Shown in pieces: positions 14,951 through 24,986 of a stretch of DNA of 25,573 bases. Under the pieces are notes generated by a model, which was not told the DNA's origin, did not search any database, and was given only the letters and a program-made list of their open reading frames with translations. How positions within the stretch are numbered: position 1 is the stretch's first letter; each line of letters opens with the position of its first letter. The translations under genes were made by a program, and so were the position numbers. Source of the DNA: Rhodobacteraceae bacterium UBA6236 (GTDB lineage: Bacteria > Pseudomonadota > Alphaproteobacteria > Rhodobacterales > Rhodobacteraceae); NCBI GenBank assembly GCA_002440945.1, contig DJWG01000028.1, positions 1 through 25,573 of the forward strand, in the 5' to 3' direction.

Positions 14951-16354
14951 ATGATCCCAGTTCAGGGCTATGCGGGGCGCAAGGTCGCCGTTCTGGGGCT
15001 GGGCCGTTCGGGCCTTGCGACGGCTGCGGCGTTGATCGCGGGCGGGGCCGAGCCGCTGCTTTGGGACGACAGCCCCGAGGCGCGCGCCAAGGCCGAAGCG
15101 GCGGGCCACCGGATCACCGACCTGACCCGCGATGGGGCCTGGGACGGGATCGCGGCGCTGATCGTTTCGCCCGGCATCCCGCACCTTTATCCGCAGCCCA
15201 ACAAGGTCATCGCCAGGGCGCTGGCGCTGGGCGTGCCGGTCGACAATGACATCGGGCTGTTCTTCCGGTCCTGGGCCACGGCGGCCTGGGATGAGATGGA
15301 CCAGACCCCGAAGGTCATCGCTGTCACCGGATCGAACGGCAAATCCACCACCACCGCGCTGATCCACCACATCCTGCAAGCGGCCGACCGGCCGACCCAG
15401 ATGGCGGGCAACATCGGCCGCGGCGTGCTGGATCTTGACCCGGCCGAGGATGGCGAGGTCGTGGTGCTTGAACTTTCGTCCTATCAGACCGATCTGGCTC
15501 GCGCGCTGACGCCCGATGTGGCCGTCTTCACCAACCTTTCGCCCGATCATCTGGACCGCCACGCCGGCATGGGCGGCTATTTCGCCGCCAAGCGCCGGCT
15601 GTTTGCCGAAGGCGGGCCGGACCGCGCGGTGATCGGCGTGGATGAGGTCGAGGGTCAGTTTATGGCCAACCAGATGTCCGAAGGCCCGACCGATGACCGG
15701 GTGATCCGCGTCAGTTCGGGGACGAAGCTGGAAGGGCCGGGCTGGTCGGTCTTTGCGCGCAAGGGGTTTCTCAGCGAATGGCGGAAGGGGCGGCAGGTCG
15801 CGTCGGTCGACCTGCGCGAGGTGCGCGGGCTGCCGGGGGCGCACAATCATCAGAATGCCTGCGCCGCCTATGCCGCCGTGCGGACGCTGGGCATAGCGCC
15901 GAAGGTGATCGAGCAGGCCTTTCACAGCTTTGCGGGGCTTCCCCACCGCAGCCAGCTGGTCGGGGAACGGGATGGCGTGAGCTTCATCAACGACAGCAAG
16001 GCCACCAACGTCGACAGCGCCGCGAAGGCCCTGCAAGCCTTCCCGAAGATCCGCTGGATCGCCGGTGGTCTGGGCAAGGAAGGCGGCATCGCCGCGCTGG
16101 CGCCGCATCTTGGGTCGGTGGTGAAGGCCTACCTGATCGGTCATTCGGCGCGGGAATTTGCGCTCCAGATCGGCCAGACCCCGCATGAGATCTGCGAAAC
16201 GATGGAGGTCGCGGTCGCTCGCGCCGCCGCCGATGCCCGGCCGGGCGAGGTGGTGCTGCTGGCTCCGGCCGCGGCGAGTTTCGACCAGTATCCGAACTTC
16301 GAAAAACGCGGCGAGGATTTCGCCGCCAAGGTCGCCGCACTGCTTGGCGGTTGA
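14951..16354 (+). CDS. murD: UDP-N-acetylmuramoylalanine--D-glutamate ligase MurD
   Basis: Adds D-glutamate to UDP-MurNAc-L-Ala in the cytosol. It has 467 residues (E. coli 438). [21 protein letters not shown] is the N-terminal Rossmann-like UDP site. [18 protein letters not shown] is the ATP loop. ELSSYQTDL and [26 protein letters not shown] are central-domain motifs. [16 protein letters not shown] and [12 protein letters not shown] are in the C-terminal domain, which ends with [22 protein letters not shown] purine-rich AAGGGGCGGGAA lies just upstream of the ATG. It is followed by 129 bases before ftsW. Confidence 0.97.
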   Translation: MIPVQGYAGRKVAVLGLGRSGLATAAALIAGGAEPLLWDDSPEARAKAEAAGHRITDLTRDGAWDGIAALIVSPGIPHLYPQPNKVIARALALGVPVDNDIGLFFRSWATAAWDEMDQTPKVIAVTGSNGKSTTTALIHHILQAADRPTQMAGNIGRGVLDLDPAEDGEVVVLELSSYQTDLARALTPDVAVFTNLSPDHLDRHAGMGGYFAAKRRLFAEGGPDRAVIGVDEVEGQFMANQMSEGPTDDRVIRVSSGTKLEGPGWSVFARKGFLSEWRKGRQVASVDLREVRGLPGAHNHQNACAAYAAVRTLGIAPKVIEQAFHSFAGLPHRSQLVGERDGVSFINDSKATNVDSAAKALQAFPKIRWIAGGLGKEGGIAALAPHLGSVVKAYLIGHSAREFALQIGQTPHEICETMEVAVARAAADARPGEVVLLAPAAASFDQYPNFEKRGEDFAAKVAALLGG

Positions 16355-16483
16355 AACCGGGCGGCATCGCGCCGCTCGCGGCAAATTCACCACGTTTCCC
16401 TAGCATGGCCCCGGGATACCCGCTACACTTCGACCCGAGACCCGGAAAACGGGCAGACCCCGAGGCAGTGAAAGCGGTATCCC

Positions 16484-17650
16484 ATGACTGAGATGGTGTT
16501 TGGCACCGTGCGCGTCAGCGCGGGCGAACCTGTTATCCCACGTTGGTGGCGCACCATCGACAAATGGACCCTTTTCGCGGTGCTCTTGCTGTTCGGGGTC
16601 GGGCTGCTTCTGGCGCTCGCCGCTTCGGTGCCGCTGGCCGAAAAGAATGGTCTGCCGCCCTTTTACTACGTCACCCGGCAAGTCTTCTTCGGCGGTGTCG
16701 CGCTGGTGGTGATGGTTCTCATGTCGATGATGTCGCCCGGCCAGGTCCGCAGGCTGGGTGTGATCGGCTTTCTTGGCGCCTTCCTTGCGCTGGTCTTCCT
16801 GCCCTTCCTTGGCACGGATTTCGGCAAGGGCGCGATCCGCTGGTATTCTCTTGGCTTCGCAAGCTTCCAGCCGTCCGAGTTCCTGAAGCCCGGTTTCGTC
16901 ATCCTGACCGGCTGGCTCATGGCGGCGGCGCAGGATGTGGGCGGCCCTCCGGGCAAGGCCTATTCGTTCATCGTGACCGTCGTCATCGTGGTGATGCTGG
17001 CGCTGCAACCCGACTTCGGTCAGGCCTGCCTGATCCTTTTTGCCTGGGGCGTGATCTATTTCGTCGCCGGTGCGCCCTTCGTGCTGCTGACCGTCATCGC
17101 CTCGATCGCCGTGGTGGGTGGCGTCGGCGCCTACGGTGCCTCTGAACACTTCGCGCGCCGGATCGACGGGTTCCTGTCCGCCGACATCGACCCGCGCACC
17201 CAGATCGGTTACGCGACCAACGCCATCCAGGAAGGCGGCTTCTTCGGCGTGGGCGTGGGCGAGGGCACGGTCAAGTGGCAGCTTCCCGACGCGCATACCG
17301 ATTTCATCATCGCCGTCGCGGCCGAGGAATACGGTCTGGTGCTGGTCCTTGGCATCATCGCGCTTTACTGCGCCATCACGGTCCGGTCGCTGTTCCGGTT
17401 GATGAAGGAACGCGATCCCTTCACGCGACTGGCGGGCACCGGCCTTGCCTGCGCCTTCGGCGTGCAGGCGATGATCAACATGGGCGTTGCGGTGCGGCTT
17501 CTGCCCGCCAAGGGCATGACGCTGCCCTTCGTGAGCTATGGCGGGTCGTCCGTCATCGCCTCGGGGATCGCGCTTGGCATGCTTCTGGCGCTGACCCGCA
17601 GCCGACCGCAGGGCGAGATCGCCGACATCTTCCTGAAGCGGAGACGCTGA
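16484..17650 (+). CDS. ftsW: Septal peptidoglycan glycosyltransferase FtsW (SEDS family)
   Basis: Polymerises lipid II into glycan strands at the septum together with FtsI. It has 388 residues with about ten membrane spans and a short cytoplasmic N-terminus containing [11 protein letters not shown]. The SEDS signatures are present: [31 protein letters not shown] with the catalytic Asp, the periplasmic [23 protein letters not shown] loop, [17 protein letters not shown], and the C-terminal [18 protein letters not shown]. The last motif and its position next to murG fit FtsW rather than RodA. Upstream spacing of 129 bases may hold an internal promoter, though none was convincing. murG starts one base after its stop. 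A second in-frame ATG lies 9 bases downstream, so the exact start is uncertain. Confidence 0.97.
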   Translation: MTEMVFGTVRVSAGEPVIPRWWRTIDKWTLFAVLLLFGVGLLLALAASVPLAEKNGLPPFYYVTRQVFFGGVALVVMVLMSMMSPGQVRRLGVIGFLGAFLALVFLPFLGTDFGKGAIRWYSLGFASFQPSEFLKPGFVILTGWLMAAAQDVGGPPGKAYSFIVTVVIVVMLALQPDFGQACLILFAWGVIYFVAGAPFVLLTVIASIAVVGGVGAYGASEHFARRIDGFLSADIDPRTQIGYATNAIQEGGFFGVGVGEGTVKWQLPDAHTDFIIAVAAEEYGLVLVLGIIALYCAITVRSLFRLMKERDPFTRLAGTGLACAFGVQAMINMGVAVRLLPAKGMTLPFVSYGGSSVIASGIALGMLLALTRSRPQGEIADIFLKRRR

Positions 17651-17651
17651 G

Positions 17652-18749
17652 ATGGCGGCCGCGCCCCTTCTGCTGATCGCGGCGGGCGGCACCGGGGGCC
17701 ACATGTTCCCGGCGCAGGCCCTGGCCGAGGCGATGATCGCGCGCGGCTGGCGGGTGAAGCTTTCGACCGATGCGCGCGGCGCGCGCTATGCCGGAAACTT
17801 CCCGCCCGAGGTGGTGGTCGAACAGGTGGCTTCGTCCACCTTCGCGCGGGGCGGGATCGTGGCCAAGGCCGCGACGCCCTTCCGCATCGCGGGGGGTGTC
17901 GCCTCGGCGGTGGCGGCGATGTTCCGCGACCGGCCTGCGGTCATCGTGGGCTTTGGCGGCTACCCGACCATCCCGGCGCTTTCGGCGGGGCTGATCGCCC
18001 GCGTGCCGCTGATGATCCACGAACAGAACGGCGTGCTGGGCCGCGTGAACCGCGCCTTCGCCCGCAAGGTCGCGGTCATGGCCTGCGGCACTTGGCCCAC
18101 GGCGCTGCCCGAAGGCACGACTTCGGTCCACACCGGCAATCCCGTCCGCGCCGCGATCCTTGAACGCGCCGCCGCGCCCTATATCCCGCCCGGCGACTAC
18201 CCGATGAGCCTTCTGGTCATCGGCGGCAGCCAGGGCGCGCGCATCCTGTCCGACGTGGTGCCCGCCGGTCTTGCCGCGCTGCCCGAGCCGATGCGCCGGA
18301 ACCTGCGCATCGCCCACCAGGCCCGCCCCGAGGATCTGGAGCGCGTGGTCGCCGCCTATGAAGCCGCAGGTCTGGATGCCGAAGTCGCGCCCTTCTTCAC
18401 CGACATGCCGCGCCGCCTGACCGAAGCGCAGCTGGTCATCGCGCGCTCTGGCGCCTCGACGGTGGCGGAACTCGCGGTGATCGGCCGCCCGGCGATCCTT
18501 GTCCCCTTCGCGCAAGCGACGGGCGACCACCAGACCGCCAATGCGCGCGGCATGGTCGAGGCGGGGGGCGCGATCCTGATCCCCGAACAGGCCCTTGACG
18601 CCGACACGCTGGCGGGGCAGGTGGCGGCGGTTCTGGGAACCCCCGGTGCGGGCATGCGGATGTCGCATGGCGCGCTGTCGCGGGGTATCCCCGACGCGAC
18701 CGAGCGGCTGGCCGCCCTGGTCGAGGACCTGGCGACAAGAAAAGGTTGA
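17652..18749 (+). CDS. murG: Undecaprenyldiphospho-muramoylpentapeptide beta-N-acetylglucosaminyltransferase MurG
   Basis: Peripheral membrane GT28 glycosyltransferase that adds GlcNAc to lipid I to make lipid II. It has 365 residues (E. coli 355). [19 protein letters not shown] is the N-terminal glycine-rich loop and [14 protein letters not shown] the second. [15 protein letters not shown] is the acceptor-side motif. [16 protein letters not shown] opens the C-terminal UDP-GlcNAc domain. [35 protein letters not shown] (the donor-binding stretch) includes the conserved Glu and Gln. One base separates it from ftsW and 4 bases from murC. Confidence 0.97.
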   Translation: MAAAPLLLIAAGGTGGHMFPAQALAEAMIARGWRVKLSTDARGARYAGNFPPEVVVEQVASSTFARGGIVAKAATPFRIAGGVASAVAAMFRDRPAVIVGFGGYPTIPALSAGLIARVPLMIHEQNGVLGRVNRAFARKVAVMACGTWPTALPEGTTSVHTGNPVRAAILERAAAPYIPPGDYPMSLLVIGGSQGARILSDVVPAGLAALPEPMRRNLRIAHQARPEDLERVVAAYEAAGLDAEVAPFFTDMPRRLTEAQLVIARSGASTVAELAVIGRPAILVPFAQATGDHQTANARGMVEAGGAILIPEQALDADTLAGQVAAVLGTPGAGMRMSHGALSRGIPDATERLAALVEDLATRKG

Positions 18750-18753
18750 ACGA

Positions 18754-20172
18754 ATGAACGCGGCGACGAAACTTCCCGGCGAACTTGGACCGATCCACTT
18801 CGTAGGCATCGGCGGCATCGGGATGTCGGGCATCGCCGAAGTGCTGATGACGCTGGGCTACCCGGTGCAGGGCTCGGACGCGAAAGCCTCGAAGATCACC
18901 GACCGGCTTGTGGGGCTGGGCGCCACCTTCTTCGAAGGTCAGCGCGCCGAGAACCTTGGCCAGGCGGCCGTGGTGGTGATTTCTTCCGCCATCAAGAAGG
19001 GCAACCCCGAGCTTGAAGAGGCCCGCCGCCGTGGCCTTCCTGTGGTGCGCCGGGCCGAGATGCTGGCCGAACTCATGCGCCTGCGGTCAAACATCGCCGT
19101 GGCCGGAACGCATGGCAAGACGACGACCACGACGATGGTCGCCACGCTTCTGGACAAGGGCGGCTTCGATCCTACCGTCATCAACGGCGGCATCATCCAC
19201 GCCTATGGATCGAATGCCCGCGCCGGCGCCGGGGAATGGATGGTGGTCGAGGCCGACGAATCCGACGGCAGCTTCAACCGCCTGCCGGCGACCATCGCCA
19301 TCGTGACGAACATCGACCCCGAACATATGGAGCATTGGGGGACCATCGGGGCGCTGCGGAAGGGCTTCTTCGACTTCGTCTCGAACATCCCCTTCTACGG
19401 CCTTGCCGTTTGCTGCACCGATCACCCGGAAGTTCAGGCCCTTGTTGGCCGCGTGACCGATCGCCGCATCGTCACCTTCGGCTTCAACGCCCAGGCCGAT
19501 GTCCGCGCCATCAACCTGACCTACAAGGACGGCATCGCGCACTTTGACGTGGCGCTTCAGGGTGAAGGCAAGGACAGCGTGATCGAAGGCTGCACCCTGC
19601 CGATGCCGGGCGATCATAACGTCTCGAACGCGCTGGCGGCAGTGGCCGTGGCGCGGCATCTGGGGATGAAGAAAGACGAAATCCGGGCCGCCCTTGCGGG
19701 GTTTGGCGGCGTCAACCGGCGCTTCACCAAGGTGGGCGAGGTTCTGGGTGGCGTCACCATCATCGACGACTACGGCCACCACCCGGTGGAAATCGCCGCC
19801 GTGCTGAAGGCCGCGCGGCAGGCCATCGCGGGCCGTCCCGGCGCCCGGATCATCGCCATCCACCAGCCGCACCGCTATTCGCGGCTGTCGAGCCTGTTCG
19901 ATGATTTCTGCACCTGCTTCAACGAAGCCGATGTGGTCGCCATCGCCGATATCTATGCCGCAGGCGAAGACCCGATCCCCGGCGCCTCGCGCGACGATCT
20001 TGTGGCGGGGCTGATCGCCCATGGCCACCGCCACGCGCGCGCGCTGCTGGACGAAGCCGACCTGTCGCGCCTGGTCCGCGAACAGGCCCGCCCCGGCGAT
20101 ATCGTGGTCTGTCTGGGTGCGGGCACGATCTCGGCCTGGGCCAACGCGCTGCCGGCGCGATTGCAGGGCTAA
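18754..20172 (+). CDS. murC: UDP-N-acetylmuramate--L-alanine ligase MurC
   Basis: First Mur ligase; adds L-alanine to UDP-MurNAc using ATP. It has 472 residues. [22 protein letters not shown] is the UDP-MurNAc-binding loop, [19 protein letters not shown] the ATP loop, [10 protein letters not shown] the Mg/phosphate segment and [12 protein letters not shown] the central-domain motif. [20 protein letters not shown] and [16 protein letters not shown] are in the C-terminal domain. An in-frame start at 18595 inside murG would add 53 unrelated residues; the ATG at 18754 has AAAGG 9 bases upstream and begins the conserved domain within 15 residues, so it is chosen. A small ORF starts one base after its stop. 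Confidence 0.97.
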   Translation: MNAATKLPGELGPIHFVGIGGIGMSGIAEVLMTLGYPVQGSDAKASKITDRLVGLGATFFEGQRAENLGQAAVVVISSAIKKGNPELEEARRRGLPVVRRAEMLAELMRLRSNIAVAGTHGKTTTTTMVATLLDKGGFDPTVINGGIIHAYGSNARAGAGEWMVVEADESDGSFNRLPATIAIVTNIDPEHMEHWGTIGALRKGFFDFVSNIPFYGLAVCCTDHPEVQALVGRVTDRRIVTFGFNAQADVRAINLTYKDGIAHFDVALQGEGKDSVIEGCTLPMPGDHNVSNALAAVAVARHLGMKKDEIRAALAGFGGVNRRFTKVGEVLGGVTIIDDYGHHPVEIAAVLKAARQAIAGRPGARIIAIHQPHRYSRLSSLFDDFCTCFNEADVVAIADIYAAGEDPIPGASRDDLVAGLIAHGHRHARALLDEADLSRLVREQARPGDIVVCLGAGTISAWANALPARLQG

Positions 20173-20173
20173 G

Positions 20174-20416
20174 ATGGAAAGCGGTCTGAAGCGCAGCGTC
20201 GGGCCGTTCCATCCAACCCCCTGTGGCGTCGATGCCATTGTCGGCGCGGTGCTTATGCCGGTCGAACGGCGGGCCGACCTGATCTCGACCGTGCATCTGA
20301 TCGTCTTTGCGCTGGTGAACCTGGTGCCGATCTGCGGGAAGCGCCGCGCGCACGACAGTTCCATCCGCCTGCCGCTTGGAAAGCCGATTGGCGCGTCGGT
20401 CTGGAGCGGGGAATGA
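20174..20416 (+). CDS. Small hypothetical protein, 80 aa, coupled between murC and the DUF2484 gene
   Basis: I do not recognise this gene. The frame opens with ATG one base after the murC stop and closes with a TGA that overlaps the ATG of the next gene (ATGA at 20413-20416), the same junction seen at murE-murF and ftsQ-ftsA. Codons favour G/C in the third position (many CTG, GTG, GCG, GTC, CGC), as in neighbouring real genes. The product has a polar start, a mildly hydrophobic middle (AIVGAVLM, then LISTVHLIVFALVNLVPICG, residues about 40-59) and a basic, Arg/Lys-containing tail with two cysteines (17 and 58) in total. It could be a one-pass membrane peptide. The alternative is a non-coding remnant that stays open by chance; without it, a 240-base hole would break the otherwise tight cluster. 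No Shine-Dalgarno is visible apart from coupling. Confidence 0.5.
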   Translation: MESGLKRSVGPFHPTPCGVDAIVGAVLMPVERRADLISTVHLIVFALVNLVPICGKRRAHDSSIRLPLGKPIGASVWSGE

Positions 20417-20652
20417 GCCTGCCCGTCCTCCTTGCGTGCCTTTGGGCGGTGTTCGCAACCATCACCGCCTTCCTGCCGTTCCGGGCGCAATTCGTCCCGG
20501 GCTTCGCGCTGCTGATCGCGGCGCCCATCCTGCTCGTCTGGATCGGGCGCGATCACGGCTGGGGCTTCGCGGCGCTGGGCCTTCTGGGCTTCCTGTCGAT
20601 GTTCCGGCGGCCGCTCTTTCACCTGTTGCGGCGGATTATCGGCAAAGCCTGA
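20413..20652 (+). CDS. DUF2484 family small membrane protein
   Basis: 79 residues, almost entirely hydrophobic, with two or three predicted membrane spans (PVLLACLWAVFATITAFLPF at 4-23, FVPGFALLIAAPILLVWIG at about 27-45, FAALGLLGFLSMF at about 52-64) and a basic C-terminal tail (RRPLFHLLRRIIGKA). Sequence and position between murC and murB match the DUF2484 family of Rhodobacterales as I recall it; its function is unknown. Constant placement within the murein cluster suggests an envelope or division role (inference). The start overlaps the stop of the preceding small ORF by 4 bases, and a GGGGAATG context supplies a purine-rich ribosome site. murB follows after 45 bases. Confidence 0.82.
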   Translation: MSLPVLLACLWAVFATITAFLPFRAQFVPGFALLIAAPILLVWIGRDHGWGFAALGLLGFLSMFRRPLFHLLRRIIGKA

Positions 20653-20697
20653 TCCCCCGGCTTGCATGACAGGAACCGGGCGGCTAGTGAGCGCGCC

Positions 20698-21642
20698 ATG
20701 ATTCCAAGCGATTCCCTTTATTCATTACCCCCTGTGCGCGGCACGCTGACCTCTGACCGATCCTTGGCCGACCTGACCTGGCTGCGGGTCGGCGGGCCGG
20801 CGGACTGGCTTTTCCAGCCTGCCGATGCGGCGGACCTGGCCGCGTTCCTTGCGGCGCTGGACGGGGCGGTCCCGGTCTTTCCGATGGGCGTGGGGTCGAA
20901 CCTCATCGTCCGCGACGGCGGTTTGCGGGCCGTCGTGATCCGGCTGGGCCGGAACTTCAACTCCATCGAGATCAACGGCGACGCCGTCACCGCCGGCGCT
21001 GCCGCGCTGGACGCCCATGTGGCGCGCCGGGCGGCCGAGGCGGGGGTGGACCTGACCTTCCTGCGCACGATCCCCGGCAGCATCGGCGGCGCGGTGCGGA
21101 TGAACGCGGGCTGCTACGGGTCTTATGTGGCCGACCACCTGATCGGCGCCACCGCCGTCACCCGCGAAGGGCGCAGCGTCACCCTGTCGCCCGCCGACCT
21201 TGGCTTTGCCTACCGCCACTCGACCCTGCCCGAAGGCTGGGTCCTGACCAGCGCCACCTTCCGCGGACAGCGCGCCGACCCGGCAGAGCTGGAGGCCCGG
21301 ATGGCCGACCAGATCGCCCGCCGCGACGCCAGCCAGCCGACGAAGGACCGCAGCGCCGGATCGACCTTCCGAAATCCGGCTGGCTTTTCCTCGACCGGGC
21401 GGGCCGACGACACGCACGACCTGAAGGCCTGGAAGGTCATCGACGATGCCGGCATGCGTGGCGCGCGGCTGGGCGGCGCGCAGATGAGCGAGATGCATTC
21501 CAACTTCCTCATCAACACCGGCGGCGCGACCGCCGCCGATCTGGAGTCCCTGGGCGAAGAAGTGCGAAAAAGGGTTTTCCAAAACAGCGGTTTGACGCTA
21601 GAGTGGGAAATCATGCGCATCGGCGATGCGCTGGTGAAATAA
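20698..21642 (+). CDS. murB: UDP-N-acetylenolpyruvoylglucosamine reductase MurB
   Basis: FAD-dependent NADPH reductase that makes UDP-MurNAc. It has 314 residues, the shorter type II form lacking the E. coli-type extra loop. [22 protein letters not shown] opens the FAD domain, and [23 protein letters not shown] and [20 protein letters not shown] bind flavin. [15 protein letters not shown] carries the catalytic serine that protonates the intermediate, and [24 protein letters not shown] is the C-terminal signature. An upstream in-frame TTG at 20662 would add 12 residues that look unrelated; the ATG at 20698 is preferred even though its Shine-Dalgarno is weak (GTGAG). It is separated from ddl by 63 bases. 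Confidence 0.96.
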   Translation: MIPSDSLYSLPPVRGTLTSDRSLADLTWLRVGGPADWLFQPADAADLAAFLAALDGAVPVFPMGVGSNLIVRDGGLRAVVIRLGRNFNSIEINGDAVTAGAAALDAHVARRAAEAGVDLTFLRTIPGSIGGAVRMNAGCYGSYVADHLIGATAVTREGRSVTLSPADLGFAYRHSTLPEGWVLTSATFRGQRADPAELEARMADQIARRDASQPTKDRSAGSTFRNPAGFSSTGRADDTHDLKAWKVIDDAGMRGARLGGAQMSEMHSNFLINTGGATAADLESLGEEVRKRVFQNSGLTLEWEIMRIGDALVK

Positions 21643-21655
21643 CCAATCAAGATCA

Positions 21656-21690
21656 GGGGCAAAAAGCCCCGGCAAAAGCGGGCGCAAAGC
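21656..21690 (+). repeat. Tandem GC-A(n)-GC units in the murB-ddl gap
   Basis: GCAAAAAGC (21659-21667), GCAAAAGC (21672-21679) and GCAAAGC (21684-21690) follow each other with A-runs of 5, 4 and 3. The first unit sits in a perfect GGGGC/GCCCC hairpin (21656-21670). They end 15 bases before the ddl GTG, so they may affect translation initiation. Confidence 0.35.
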
Positions 21691-21705
21691 CCCGAAGAGG
21701 CAGAC

Positions 21706-22629
21706 GTGGCGGGCAGGTCGAGCGGGACAGCCCCCAAGGTGGCGGTACTGATGGGCGGACCCTCGGCTGAACGCGAGGTGTCGCTTGTCTCCGGGCGTGA
21801 ATGCGCCGGGGCCCTGCGGGCGGCGGGATACCAGGTAGTCGAGGTCGATTGCGGCCCCGATCTGCCGTCGCGCCTGTCCGAAATCCAGCCCGACCTGTGT
21901 TTCAACGCGCTTCATGGCCGCTGGGGCGAAGATGGCTGCGTCCAGGGTCTTCTGGAATGGCTGCGCATTCCCTATACCCATTCGGGCGTCCTCGCCTCGG
22001 CGCTGGCGATGGACAAGGCCCGCGCCAAGGAAGCCTTCCGCGCCGCCGGACTGCCGGTCCTGCAAAGCGTGATCCGCCCCACGGCCGAGGTCCGCGCCGC
22101 GCATGTGCTGCCGCCGCCCTATGTGGTGAAGCCGAACAACGAAGGATCTTCGGTCGGGATCTATATCGTGCTGGCCGATGCGAACGGCCCGGCGCAGCTG
22201 TCCGATGACATGCCCGATCGCGTGATGGTGGAAACCTACGCCCCGGGCCGCGACCTGACCTGTTCTGTCATGGGGGACCGGGTTCTGGCCGTGACCGAGA
22301 TCCAGACCGAAGGCTGGTATGACTACCACGCCAAATACGCCCCCGGCGGGTCGCGCCATGTCTGCCCGGCCAACCTTCCGGCCGATGTCTACGCCGCTTG
22401 CCAGGATTACACCTTGCGCGCGCATCGGGCGCTGGGGTGCCGCGGACTCAGCCGCAGCGATTTCCGTTGGGACGACACCCGCGGGGTCGAGGGGCTGTAT
22501 CTTCTGGAAACCAACACCCAGCCGGGCATGACGCCCACCTCGCTTTCGCCCGAACAGGCGGCCGAGGCCGGGATTTCCTTCCAGGACTTCTGCGCCTGGA
22601 TCGCGGAGGACGCCTCATGCAATCGCTGA
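21706..22629 (+). CDS. ddl: D-alanine--D-alanine ligase
   Basis: ATP-grasp ligase that makes the D-Ala-D-Ala dipeptide used by MurF. It has 307 residues, standard DdlB size. [23 protein letters not shown] is the N-terminal substrate domain, including the Glu that binds the first D-Ala. [38 protein letters not shown] is a family signature, and [13 protein letters not shown] includes the conserved lysine and serine loop. [15 protein letters not shown] is the metal-binding C-terminal motif. The start is GTG at 21706, supported by GAAGAGG (21694-21700) 5 bases upstream and by the immediate start of the conserved domain. It overlaps ftsQ by 13 bases. Confidence 0.95.
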   Translation: MAGRSSGTAPKVAVLMGGPSAEREVSLVSGRECAGALRAAGYQVVEVDCGPDLPSRLSEIQPDLCFNALHGRWGEDGCVQGLLEWLRIPYTHSGVLASALAMDKARAKEAFRAAGLPVLQSVIRPTAEVRAAHVLPPPYVVKPNNEGSSVGIYIVLADANGPAQLSDDMPDRVMVETYAPGRDLTCSVMGDRVLAVTEIQTEGWYDYHAKYAPGGSRHVCPANLPADVYAACQDYTLRAHRALGCRGLSRSDFRWDDTRGVEGLYLLETNTQPGMTPTSLSPEQAAEAGISFQDFCAWIAEDASCNR

Positions 22630-23573
22630 GAGCCGAGCCCCGCCTGACCCGCCTGCCGCGCACCACCACTTCGGTCGCGACCGCCGCGCGCCGCGCCGCG
22701 GAGCCGCGCCACGATCCCGCGCCCTCGCGCCTGTCCTACCGGCTGGAACGCCTGCGCCTGACGCCGGGCTTTCATTCCGCGATGCGTGTCTGGCTGCCGG
22801 TCTTCGTGCTGGCGGCTTCCGTCGGGCTTTGGTTTTCCAGCGAAGACCACCGCGCCGACGTTGTCGCGAAATACGCCCAGATCAAGGAGCAGCTGCAGAA
22901 CCGGCCCGAATTCATGGTGACGCTGATGCAGGTCGATGGCGCCTCGCCGGCGGTGGACGGGGCGGTCCGCAAGATCATGCCGATGGCGCTGCCGGTCAGT
23001 TCCTTCAAGCTTGACCTTGAAGCCATGCGGGCCCGGATGGAACAGATCGACGCCGTGAAAAGCGCCGAATTGCGGGTGCAATCGGGCGGCATCCTGCGCG
23101 TCAACATCACCGAACGCGTGCCGGTGGTGATCTGGCGCAGCGAAGCTGGGATGGAACTTCTGGACGATACCGGCCACCGCGTCGCCACCCTCCTGACCCG
23201 CGAGGGCCGCAGCGACCTGCCGCTGATCGCGGGGCAGGGCGCCGAGGCGCATGTCCCCGAGGCGCTGGGTGTCCTTACGGCGCTGGCCCCTGTCATGAAA
23301 CGTGTGCGTGGCCTCGTGTATATGGGCGAACGGCGCTGGGACGTGGTTCTGGATCGCGGTCAGCGCATTCTTTTGCCCGAAGCCGATCCGGTGGGGGCGG
23401 CGGAACGCGCCATGGCCTTGAACGGGGCGCAGGATCTGCTGGGGCGGGACGTGGCGGACGTCGATCTGCGCAACGCCTCCCGGCCGACGCTGCGGCTGAC
23501 GCCTTCGGCGCTGGCGGCACTGAGACAAGAAAAATCGGGACAGGCAAAAGAAACGAAGGTGGCAGGGCAATGA
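22617..23573 (+). CDS. ftsQ: Cell division protein FtsQ
   Basis: Bitopic divisome protein that recruits and scaffolds FtsL/FtsB in the periplasm. It has 318 residues. An Arg/Ala/Pro-rich cytoplasmic tail (about 1-55) precedes one membrane segment ([18 protein letters not shown], about 56-73). Then come the POTRA domain ([12 protein letters not shown]...[51 protein letters not shown], divided here) and the FtsQ beta domain. An in-frame start at 22398 deep inside ddl is rejected; the ATG at 22617 has GGAGGA 6 bases upstream and gives the normal topology. It overlaps ddl by 13 bases and ftsA by 4, consistent with translational coupling of the ddl-ftsQ-ftsA block. Confidence 0.95.
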   Translation: MQSLRAEPRLTRLPRTTTSVATAARRAAEPRHDPAPSRLSYRLERLRLTPGFHSAMRVWLPVFVLAASVGLWFSSEDHRADVVAKYAQIKEQLQNRPEFMVTLMQVDGASPAVDGAVRKIMPMALPVSSFKLDLEAMRARMEQIDAVKSAELRVQSGGILRVNITERVPVVIWRSEAGMELLDDTGHRVATLLTREGRSDLPLIAGQGAEAHVPEALGVLTALAPVMKRVRGLVYMGERRWDVVLDRGQRILLPEADPVGAAERAMALNGAQDLLGRDVADVDLRNASRPTLRLTPSALAALRQEKSGQAKETKVAGQ

Positions 23574-24901
23574 CGGATCTTTACCAGTCCCAGCGGGCAA
23601 TGCGGAACATGCGCCGTGCCGCCATGCAGCGCGGCGTCATTGCCATCCTGGATGTCGGCACATCGAAGATCGCCTGCCTTGTCCTGCGCTTCGATGGCCC
23701 CGAAGAGGGCCGCGAGGATGGCTTGGGCTCTTTGGCCGGGCAGTCGCAGTTCCGCATCATCGGCGCGGCGACGACCATGTCGCGCGGCATCCGCTTTGGC
23801 GAAATCGACGCCATGCAGGAAACCGAACGCGCCATCCGCACCGCCGTCCAGGCAGCGCAAAAGATGGCCAATGTCCGCGTCGACCATGTCATCGCCTGCC
23901 TTTCGGGCGCCTTCCCGCGCAGCTATGGCCTTGCGGGGGAAATTCCGCTGGATGGCGCGCAGGTCAGCGAACAGGACATCGGCCGCGTTCTGGCCGCCTG
24001 CGACGTGCCCGACTTCGGTCAGGGCCGCGAGGTGCTGCACGCCCATCCGGTGAACTTTTCGCTGGATCACCGCTCCGGCCTTGCCGATCCGCGCGGCCAC
24101 GTCGGCCAGAAGCTTTCGGTCGACATGCATCTTCTGACCGTCGACACCGGCGCGATCCAGAACCTGCTTTACTGCATCAAGCGTTGTGATCTGGAACTGG
24201 CCGGTCTGGCCTCGTCAGCCTATGTCTCGGGCATCTCGAGCCTGGTGGAAGACGAACAGGAACTGGGCGCCGCCTGTATCGACATGGGTGGCGGGTCGAC
24301 CGGCGTCTCGGTCTTCATCAAGAAGCACATGATCTTTGCCGACAGCGTGCGGATGGGCGGCGATCACATCACGTCCGACATCTCGAAGGGCCTGCAGGTG
24401 CCGGTCGCCACGGCCGAGCGCATCAAGACCTTCCACGGCGGTGTTGTTGCCACCGGCATGGACGACCGCGAGATGATCGGCATCGGCGCCGACAGCGGCG
24501 ACTGGGAAAAGGACAGCCGCAAGGTCAGCCGCGCCGAACTGATCGGCATCATGCGGCCCCGGGTCGAGGAGATATTGGAGGAAGTCCGCGAGATGCTGGA
24601 TGCCGCCGGTTTCGACCAGCTGCCTTCGCGCCAGATCGTGCTGACGGGCGGGGCCTCGCAGATCCCCGGGCTTGACGGGCTGGCCTCGCGTATCCTTGGG
24701 CGCAACGTGCGACTCGGCCGTCCGCTCAGGGTCCAGGGGCTGCCGCAGGCCGCCACGGGGCCGGGATTCGCGTCGTCCGTGGGGCTTTGCCTCTTTGCCG
24801 CGCACCCGCAGGATGAATGGTGGGACTTCGAAATCCCCGCCGACCGCTACCCGGCGCGTTCGCTGCGCCGTGCCATGAAATGGTTCAAAGACAACTGGTA
24901 A
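23570..24901 (+). CDS. ftsA: Cell division protein FtsA
   Basis: Actin-like ATPase that anchors FtsZ filaments to the membrane and signals to FtsN/FtsQLB-FtsWI. It has 443 residues (E. coli 420). GVIAILDVGTSKIACLVLRF is phosphate-1, CIDMGGGSTGVSVF phosphate-2 and IVLTGGASQIPGLDGLASRIL the adenosine motif. The 1C subdomain replaces the usual actin 1B, as in the family. The C-terminal ARSLRRAMKWFKDNW is the amphipathic membrane-targeting helix, with the linker shorter than in E. coli. The N-terminus has a basic extension of about 20 residues (QRAMRNMRRAAMQRG) before the core. The start overlaps the ftsQ stop (ATGA). A strong terminator lies 50 bases after its stop. Confidence 0.97.
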   Translation: MTDLYQSQRAMRNMRRAAMQRGVIAILDVGTSKIACLVLRFDGPEEGREDGLGSLAGQSQFRIIGAATTMSRGIRFGEIDAMQETERAIRTAVQAAQKMANVRVDHVIACLSGAFPRSYGLAGEIPLDGAQVSEQDIGRVLAACDVPDFGQGREVLHAHPVNFSLDHRSGLADPRGHVGQKLSVDMHLLTVDTGAIQNLLYCIKRCDLELAGLASSAYVSGISSLVEDEQELGAACIDMGGGSTGVSVFIKKHMIFADSVRMGGDHITSDISKGLQVPVATAERIKTFHGGVVATGMDDREMIGIGADSGDWEKDSRKVSRAELIGIMRPRVEEILEEVREMLDAAGFDQLPSRQIVLTGGASQIPGLDGLASRILGRNVRLGRPLRVQGLPQAATGPGFASSVGLCLFAAHPQDEWWDFEIPADRYPARSLRRAMKWFKDNW

Positions 24902-24951
24902 GCGCAACATCCTGAGACGTTGGCGAAATGCCGCTTAAGCCGTATCGGTTG

Positions 24952-24985
24952 CGCCCCAGATTTTGTGTCTGGAGGGCGTTTTTTT
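24952..24985 (+). terminator. Strong intrinsic terminator between ftsA and ftsZ
   Basis: CGCC-CCAGA (24952-24960) pairs with TCTGG-(AG)-GGCG (24968-24978), a 9-bp stem with a 2-base bulge and a 7-base loop. Seven consecutive T follow (24979-24985). This is the clearest Rho-independent terminator in the window and should largely separate the dcw transcript from ftsZ. Confidence 0.85.
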
Positions 24986-24986
24986 C

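Noticed and set aside
16355..16483. Promoter or terminator in the 129-base murD-ftsW gap
   Set aside because: Only a 4-bp CCCG/CGGG stem and short palindromes were seen; no convincing -35/-10 pair or T tract.
22398..22616. Upstream start for ftsQ inside ddl
   Set aside because: It would overlap ddl by over 230 bases; the ATG at 22617 has GGAGGA at the right distance.
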